Shown here: one piece after another, positions 29,810-30,749 of the stretch
Layout of the letters: each line of letters begins with the position of its first letter
Position numbering within the stretch: the stretch's first letter is position 1
Source: a virus
IMG/VR virus record: IMGVR_UViG_3300031601_000018
Span: 1 to 30,749 of that record
Length of the DNA: 30,749 nt
Reading direction: 5' to 3' (one strand)
Program-made: the position numbers and the translations under genes
Notes under the pieces: generated by a model
The model's database searches: none
Told to the model about the DNA's origin: nothing
The model's input: the letters and a program-made list of their open reading frames with translations, nothing else

Positions 29810-30625
29810 TCAGAAATTCATTAACAACACCTCGGTTGTCTTCTTCCGTTTCCCGCCTTTGAGCAACACAGAGCAGTTATGCGAAGCACGGGATACTTGC
29901 CGCCATCCGGAGTACAGCTCTCCCAAGCCCTCGGCGGCGTGGTAGGAAACGATCGCCTTGCCTTGAATCGTTGCAAACGCCTTTGCTAAGCGGTGGTGGT
30001 CGTCTCCACCAAAATCTAGTCGGTACTGGTGCCGACGATCCCGCCCATGCATGAGATACGGCGGATCCGCGTAAAATAACGTATCGGGAGTATCAAGCTT
30101 CTCGACACACCTATGAAAGTCCACGTTCTCGATGGCGACACCCTGCAGCCTCTCTATGACCGCATCCATTCGTGTTGTAATAGCATTCTTCCATACAGTG
30201 GTACTGGTACGGCGGCCGCAAACGCTGGGTTGCTTCCAGTTTCCTGGGGAAAGGTTACGCTCGCTCACACCACACCCGCCGAACGCCTGGCGCGATATTA
30301 CGAGAAACCTCCTTGCACGCTCAATCGGGTCGTCGGTAGCCGGCGCTGAAATGGCCGCTGCAAACTCATCGCGGGCATACGGCGTCAGCCATAACGCCCT
30401 CTTCAATTCCTCACCGTTGTCTCGGGTTACGCGAAAGAAATTGGCGACGTCGCCTTCCAGATCGTTGTAGACCTCGACCAGCGCTCGTTTTTTGGCAAAC
30501 AACACGGACGCTCCGCCACCAAACAGCTCAACGTAAACACGATGTTCAGGAAAGTGGCTAACAACCCATGGTGCGAGCATGCTTTTCCCGCCGTAATACA
30601 CGACGGGCGAAAGAACGCGAATCAT
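29810..30625 (-). CDS. D12-class adenine-N6 DNA methyltransferase (Dam-like)
   Basis: 271 aa. ATG 30625 overlaps the TGA of the upstream frame (ATGA) and the conserved N-terminus starts just after it, so the frame to 30712 is rejected. Uses S-adenosylmethionine to methylate adenine. Motifs: YYGGKSMLAPWV (10-21), VELFGGGASVLF with motif I FGGGAS (35-40), and YADPPY, catalytic motif IV DPPY (187-190). The target-recognition part between 80 and 170 sets the site and is not predictable here. Phage copies usually protect DNA from host restriction or regulate. No restriction enzyme partner is nearby, so it is probably an orphan. Confidence 0.92.
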   Translation of the reverse strand: MIRVLSPVVYYGGKSMLAPWVVSHFPEHRVYVELFGGGASVLFAKKRALVEVYNDLEGDVANFFRVTRDNGEELKRALWLTPYARDEFAAAISAPATDDPIERARRFLVISRQAFGGCGVSERNLSPGNWKQPSVCGRRTSTTVWKNAITTRMDAVIERLQGVAIENVDFHRCVEKLDTPDTLFYADPPYLMHGRDRRHQYRLDFGGDDHHRLAKAFATIQGKAIVSYHAAEGLGELYSGWRQVSRASHNCSVLLKGGKRKKTTEVLLMNF

Positions 30626-30749
30626 CGTAAATCCAATAGTACGGCAAGTACGGTAAGCGCGGTAAGCGTGACAATCGGAAGAATTATGCAGAAAGCCAAC
30701 CTGAGCTCCCATACTGTGCGCTGGAGCTTGGACACCTGGTCATCCAATC
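30622..30749 (-). CDS. C-terminal end of a small membrane protein (cut by window)
   Basis: Open frame from the window edge to TGA 30622, which overlaps the methyltransferase ATG. Visible part: charged helix (LDDQVSKLQRTVWELR) followed by one membrane helix (LAFCIILPIVTLTALTVLAV) and a short LLDLR end. The coupling overlap supports it as a true gene. N-terminus not visible. Confidence 0.65.
   Translation of the reverse strand, partial: LDDQVSKLQRTVWELRLAFCIILPIVTLTALTVLAVLLDLR

Overview
The window is a continuous piece of a tailed bacteriophage (or prophage) with a contractile tail. The evidence is an almost complete virion-assembly module: large terminase, portal, minor head protein, scaffold, N4-gp56-type major capsid protein, neck proteins, tail sheath, tail tube, a frameshifted tail-assembly chaperone and the start of a tape-measure protein. 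Nearly all genes lie on the minus strand, so transcription and the head-to-tail order run from right to left. Strong AGGAGG-type ribosome sites, TAATG/ATGA stop-start overlaps, sigma70-like promoters and rho-independent terminators point to a bacterial host. The host cannot be named from the sequence.

Layout on the minus strand, in transcription order. (1) 30749-29056: a small operon with a membrane protein (cut by the window edge), a D12-class adenine methyltransferase and three small proteins. (2) 29055-27383: about 1.67 kb without a convincing gene, with abrupt strand-composition changes and clustered short repeats. (3) Around 27382-26946: one probable plus-strand small gene, divergent from its neighbours. 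(4) 26945-20302: an accessory block of small, mostly unrecognised genes, many preceded by the same purine-rich leader (AAGGAGAAGAAG-ATG) and separated by hairpins. It includes a polymerase-X-like nucleotidyltransferase and several CxxC proteins. (5) 20203-12130: terminase, portal, minor head protein and three tiny genes. (6) 12097-7153: scaffold, capsid and neck genes. (7) 7024-1: sheath, tube, chaperone and tape measure.

Two things stand out. First, the gene in the minor-head-protein position (12759-15542) looks like a three-part protein: a Mu-F/SPP1-gp7-like N-terminal part, an HEGLH metallopeptidase-like middle, and a complete-looking type IB DNA topoisomerase at the C-terminus with all five expected active-site residues. 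A topoisomerase that may be built into the virion is unusual. Second, the large terminase carries an intein exactly at its Walker B motif. A LAGLIDADG homing endonuclease gene, with its own promoter, ribosome site and start codon, is nested inside the intein in a different reading frame. The 1024-codon terminase-intein frame stays open across the whole 849-nt endonuclease gene.

The tail chaperone contains a T-TTT-TTT slippery site giving a predicted 320-aa -1 fusion, as in lambda G/GT. A strong terminator-like hairpin sits between that gene and the tape measure. Several start codons were moved from the longest ORF to internal codons on the basis of ribosome sites and stop-start overlaps; the reasons are given per gene.
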